This document shows, piece after piece, positions 35,523 to 38,160 of a DNA stretch of 38,160 nucleotides. The DNA lies in assembly GCA_018692355.1 (NCBI GenBank), contig JABHKE010000049.1, positions 1 through 38,160 of the forward strand, in the 5' to 3' direction. Each line of letters opens with the position of its first letter. Within the stretch, counting starts at the first letter, position 1. The notes below the pieces were generated by a model, which did no database searches, had not been told where the DNA came from, and saw nothing but the letters and a program-made list of their open reading frames with translations. Source of the stretch: Fidelibacterota bacterium (GTDB lineage: Bacteria; Fidelibacterota; Marinisomatia; Marinisomatales; UBA1611). A program made the position numbers and the translations under genes.

Positions 35523-36219
35523 TAATCTCGTCCAATTTCAGGACGAATGCCCCAAATTTCATCTTTAGCCAGATCTTGACCGGATATCTATGTTTATCAT
35601 TAGAGAACCAAATGGACATGGTGGCTTCATTCTTGAATTTCTTTTTATCAATTCGCATCGGTGTCACTTTTGTACAATTAAATTCTCCTATTGGTACTCT
35701 AATTTTAATTCCATCTGTCACTTTCATTTTTAATGGAGTGATTTTTTTCCCATCGATCGTAGAAAATATTTCTCCATCAATTTTTGATAAATTTTTATTT
35801 CTGAAAAAATAAAATAAAGAATAAGGGGAATGAGTTCCCATTCCCATTGAGATAGTATCATTTCTGACAATTGCAAATCCTTGGTTCTGGGAAAGATCGG
35901 ACTCGCTCTTTTTTTCGTATTTCCCCTCACTGATATTTTTTTTAACCCTTATAGGTACTAGTGAATTTTCATCGAGCCAAAGATCAATCACATCTCGAAT
36001 TGGGAAAAGAAAATTTGCAAACCCATGGGTGTTAGCACTGAACCGTACATGGTAAGTGGAAACATTGTTAATCTTTTCTATTCCAAGCACTTCTAGACGA
36101 CCAGTTGCTGCATCTATCCCCGAAAAAGAAGCCTTGTAATTCAGCGATTCCCCAACCTTGAAGGGGATATTTGTCCCGCATAAAAATGAAAAAGATAAAA
36201 TGAGAATAATTGACCTCAT
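35515..36219 (-). CDS. DUF3108-family exported protein
   Basis: 234 residues with a short signal peptide (MRSIILILSFSFLCG). The mature start PFKVGESLNYKASFSGIDAATGRLEV matches the DUF3108 pattern, and the rest is a string of beta-strands with conserved aspartates and prolines (VPIGEFNCTKVTP, FSNDKHRYPVKI). The cysteine at 14 could be lipidated (FLCG), which would make it a lipoprotein; this is borderline. Function unknown; it is presumably periplasmic. The start overlaps the tsaC stop (ATGA on the minus strand), so the two are coupled. Confidence 0.75.
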   Translation of the reverse strand: MRSIILILSFSFLCGTNIPFKVGESLNYKASFSGIDAATGRLEVLGIEKINNVSTYHVRFSANTHGFANFLFPIRDVIDLWLDENSLVPIRVKKNISEGKYEKKSESDLSQNQGFAIVRNDTISMGMGTHSPYSLFYFFRNKNLSKIDGEIFSTIDGKKITPLKMKVTDGIKIRVPIGEFNCTKVTPMRIDKKKFKNEATMSIWFSNDKHRYPVKIWLKMKFGAFVLKLDEITN

Positions 36220-36788
36220 GATCTTATGATATTTAGTTCCCTATCCTGAAAATTATAAATAGTGGAGCCGCTGCCTTCAATGATACCATCCTCAATAATG
36301 AGATCAATCTCACGAGAAAATTCAGATAGAATATTTTCCGGATTTGTCAAAGGTTCTTGTCTTGTTCGGTTCACACTGGTGGTGGTGATGGGGTTTGGAT
36401 ATGTCTTGGATAATTTTTGACAAAAGTTATGATCTGGAATTCGGATACCAAGAGTTTGCTTATCACCAGTAATGGATGGTGAAGTAATCCCAACTTTTAC
36501 TGGAACGATTATTGTTATAAGTCCCCCTAATTTTTCTAAAACATTATTTTTATCATGTTTAGGTATATTCATCCATTTTGCTGCAATCTCTATATTCGGT
36601 GCCAAGACACTCATGGGTGCTTTTCTACCTTTGATAGTATTGATTTTTTCAATAGCAGATTCATTTTTTGCATCACATCCAAATCCATAAAGCGTATCGG
36701 TTGGATAAACAATAACACCACCATTATTTAATACGGAACACGCCATTTCCACGGCAGTTTTATTTTTCCAATATATTATTTTAACCAC
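36216..36788 (-). CDS. tsaC: L-threonylcarbamoyladenylate synthase (TsaC/Sua5/YrdC)
   Basis: Makes threonylcarbamoyl-AMP for the t6A37 modification of ANN-decoding tRNAs. The core VIVYPTDTLYGFGCDA, the INTIKGRKAPMSVLAP loop (KxR-type nucleotide site) and TTSVNRTRQEPLTNP are present. I chose GTG 36788 with AGGG nine bases upstream, six bases after the lpxL-like stop, giving 190 residues; the ATGs at 36830 and 36815 lie inside that gene and add a non-family N-terminus. No C-terminal Sua5 domain is present, so it is the short TsaC form. Confidence 0.9.
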   Translation of the reverse strand: MVKIIYWKNKTAVEMACSVLNNGGVIVYPTDTLYGFGCDAKNESAIEKINTIKGRKAPMSVLAPNIEIAAKWMNIPKHDKNNVLEKLGGLITIIVPVKVGITSPSITGDKQTLGIRIPDHNFCQKLSKTYPNPITTTSVNRTRQEPLTNPENILSEFSREIDLIIEDGIIEGSGSTIYNFQDRELNIIRS

Positions 36789-36793
36789 AATTT

Positions 36794-37648
36794 TTAACCC
36801 TGTTTTGTCTTCCATCTTCGGTGAAACCAAAAATATTGTTCAGGATATCTTCGGACCATTTTTTCAATGATAGTTGTATACGCTTGGATAATATCTTGAA
36901 GGCTTTTACTTTTTGGAATTACTGGTACAAATTCAACCCGATATTTATGAAGCTCTATCTGAATACAAACACCAAAAACTAAAGGTGAACCGGATTTTTG
37001 ATGAAATAATGCAGCACCTTTTGGCGTGGAAGCCTGTGTACCAAAGAAGTCCACAAACACTCCTTTTTGTTTTGCATCTTGGTCACTTACCAATGCTAGA
37101 ATTCCATTATCAGCAAGTATATCATACATTGTATCCAGCGACTCTTTTCGATATATCTGTACAGCACCTGTCAATCCACGTTGTTCGTGAAAGAAACGAT
37201 TCGCTCCACGATTTTTCTGCCTTTGAATTACACCCGAAAAATAGGCATTATATTCACCCATCCATTTCACGAAAAGTTCCCACACGCCAAAGTGGGCAGA
37301 AATCATAACACAGCCTTTTTTCTGACTCATGATTTTATCTAACACTTCTTTCCCGGACACTTCAATTTCGATGCCATCCCATGATTTTGGAAAAGCGAAA
37401 AACTGAACCATGTTATGCGTAAAAAAAAAATATATCTTTTTTACAAGGTTTTCCACCTTCAAGCCAGACCATTCCGGAAAAGCCCGATTCAAGTTTTTGA
37501 TTACTTGTTTTTTCCGTTTAGGAACATAATTATAGAAAACACTGGCTAGTCTTGATGCAAATTGATACCGTGTCTTTGCAGACATTGCGGACATGCACTT
37601 TTTCAACAGAATTAAAATATAATAGGTAATTTGGTGCGATGTTTTCAT
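36794..37648 (-). CDS. lipid A biosynthesis acyltransferase (LpxL/HtrB-like)
   Basis: Adds a secondary acyl chain to lipid A at the inner membrane; 284 residues, slightly shorter than E. coli LpxL. N-terminal hydrophobic segment, then KNLNRAFPEWS, the catalytic AHFGVWE (HX4E) near residue 119, DQDAKQKGVFVDFFG near 193 and the C-terminal YPEQYFWFHRRWK. First gene of a minus-strand group with tsaC and the DUF3108 gene; its promoter lies in the 95 bp shared with the divergent NfeD-like gene. Confidence 0.92.
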   Translation of the reverse strand: MKTSHQITYYILILLKKCMSAMSAKTRYQFASRLASVFYNYVPKRKKQVIKNLNRAFPEWSGLKVENLVKKIYFFFTHNMVQFFAFPKSWDGIEIEVSGKEVLDKIMSQKKGCVMISAHFGVWELFVKWMGEYNAYFSGVIQRQKNRGANRFFHEQRGLTGAVQIYRKESLDTMYDILADNGILALVSDQDAKQKGVFVDFFGTQASTPKGAALFHQKSGSPLVFGVCIQIELHKYRVEFVPVIPKSKSLQDIIQAYTTIIEKMVRRYPEQYFWFHRRWKTKQG

Positions 37649-37743
37649 TAAGAGCCATGAAATTACGAATTTGCACTCTCGATTTATCGTTGCATTTTTA
37701 TGGATTAATTTTCCTTTTTTGTTTCCCCTATCTTCACTTTCGT

Positions 37744-38160
37744 ATGAAATTCCAGCCTATGAGACGAAATTTATTAACCATCTTATTCTGTTTTTCAATT
37801 ATATATCCCGATATTGTTTACAGAGTTCCTATCAATGGTGTCATTGATCTCGGCCTTCCACCCTTTATTGAAAGAGCTTTGGAAGAGGCAGAAGCAAACA
37901 ACGCCAAAGCAGTTATTTTTGATATTAATACCTTTGGCGGCCGTGTGGATGCCGCCACCCAGATAAAAGATGCAATTCTTGGTTCGAAAGTTCCAACTAT
38001 CGCTTTTATAAATCGTCGCGCTATTTCAGCCGGTGCATTGATTTCCCTCTCCTGTGAAAAAATTATTATGACCGGAGGTGGGCTCATTGGTGCCGCTACA
38101 GCCGTGGACATGTCTGGGAAAAAAGGAAGTGAAAAGGTTATTAGTTTCATGAGGGAAGAA
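37744..38160 (+). CDS. NfeD-type membrane ClpP-class serine protease, N-terminal part (3' end cut by window)
   Basis: Missing from the ORF track because it runs off the window. From ATG 37744 the frame is open to the end (139 codons). A signal or membrane segment (LLTILFCFSIIYP) is followed by the ClpP-class fold: VIDLGLPPFIERALEEAE, AVIFDINTFGGRVDAATQI and the nucleophile region NRRAISAGALISLSCEKI, then GLIGAATAV. This matches the N-terminal protease domain of long NfeD proteins, which process stomatin-like partners. The reverse ORF at 37818-38150 is its shadow. Confidence 0.88.
   Translation, partial: MKFQPMRRNLLTILFCFSIIYPDIVYRVPINGVIDLGLPPFIERALEEAEANNAKAVIFDINTFGGRVDAATQIKDAILGSKVPTIAFINRRAISAGALISLSCEKIIMTGGGLIGAATAVDMSGKKGSEKVISFMREE

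Noticed and set aside
37649-37743. Promoters in the divergent lpxL-like/nfeD-like gap
   Set aside because: Hexamer-like TTGCAC and A+T-rich blocks occur but none has convincing spacing.

Overview
The window reads as a contiguous, gene-dense piece of a Gram-negative bacterial chromosome. It is A+T-rich by eye and most genes abut or overlap by 1-20 bp. It carries an outer-membrane gene set (bamA, skp, lpxD, lpxC, fabZ, lpxA, an lpxL-like acyltransferase, a PorV/PorQ-like barrel protein), a membrane pyrophosphatase, a DUF3108 protein and a PorV-type protein. That combination points to the FCB side of the tree. A Marinimicrobia/SAR406-like organism is my best guess, but this is inference without any phylogeny. 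No integrase, transposase, CRISPR array, toxin-antitoxin pair or recognisable defence island is present.

Layout. 1-5.9 kb (+): the 3' part of uvrA, a small unknown ORF, ruvB, queA, then ispD-ispF-ispE overlapping one another. 5.97-11.7 kb (+): tRNA-Gln(UUG), prs, rplY (L25/Ctc), pth, the pyrophosphatase hppA, then rpsF-rpsR-rplI closed by an intrinsic terminator. 11.7-16.1 kb (+): priA, a PorV/PorQ-like outer-membrane protein and a secreted family I.5-type lipase. 16.2-21.2 kb (+): a MarR regulator with a palindrome across its own start codon, mutY, plsC, a DoxX-like membrane protein, a short-chain dehydrogenase and a C1 (bleomycin hydrolase-type) aminopeptidase. 21.2-23.8 kb (-): an MFS transporter followed by an FGGY sugar/polyol kinase. 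23.96-25.4 kb (+): a seven-iron-type ferredoxin with a perfect terminator, then an Mrp-type P-loop ATPase. 25.6-35.5 kb (+): uppS, bamA, skp, lpxD, lpxC, fabZ, lpxA, an unknown envelope protein, dxr and a site-2 protease (rseP). 35.5-37.6 kb (-): a DUF3108 protein, a threonylcarbamoyl-AMP synthase (TsaC/Sua5) and an LpxL-like acyltransferase. From 37.74 kb (+): the start of a NfeD-type membrane ClpP-class protease, cut by the window edge.

How the genes work together. Four MEP-pathway enzymes (Dxr, IspD, IspE, IspF) plus UppS lead from deoxyxylulose phosphate towards the undecaprenyl lipid carrier. LpxD, LpxC, LpxA and an LpxL-like enzyme make lipid A. FabZ supplies fatty acids, PlsC phospholipid, and BamA/Skp/RseP assemble and monitor the outer membrane. 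A second theme is translation and tRNA quality: queA, tsaC, pth, tRNA-Gln, S6, S18, L9 and L25. A third is DNA repair and restart: uvrA, ruvB, priA and mutY.

The ORF track misses or misplaces several genes. lpxA has no ATG/GTG/TTG start and probably begins at ATT 31704. ispF, plsC, uppS, the MFS gene, tsaC and the unknown protein after lpxA all need later starts. uvrA is open from base 1. The nfeD-like gene is absent from the track. I did not find a convincing undescribed system. The strongest oddities are the ATT-start lpxA, the operator-like palindrome at marR, an Mrp protein whose CxxC is replaced by a cysteine-free insertion, the lipase with a half-lost zinc site, and the small ORF after uvrA that faintly resembles a transketolase N-terminus.
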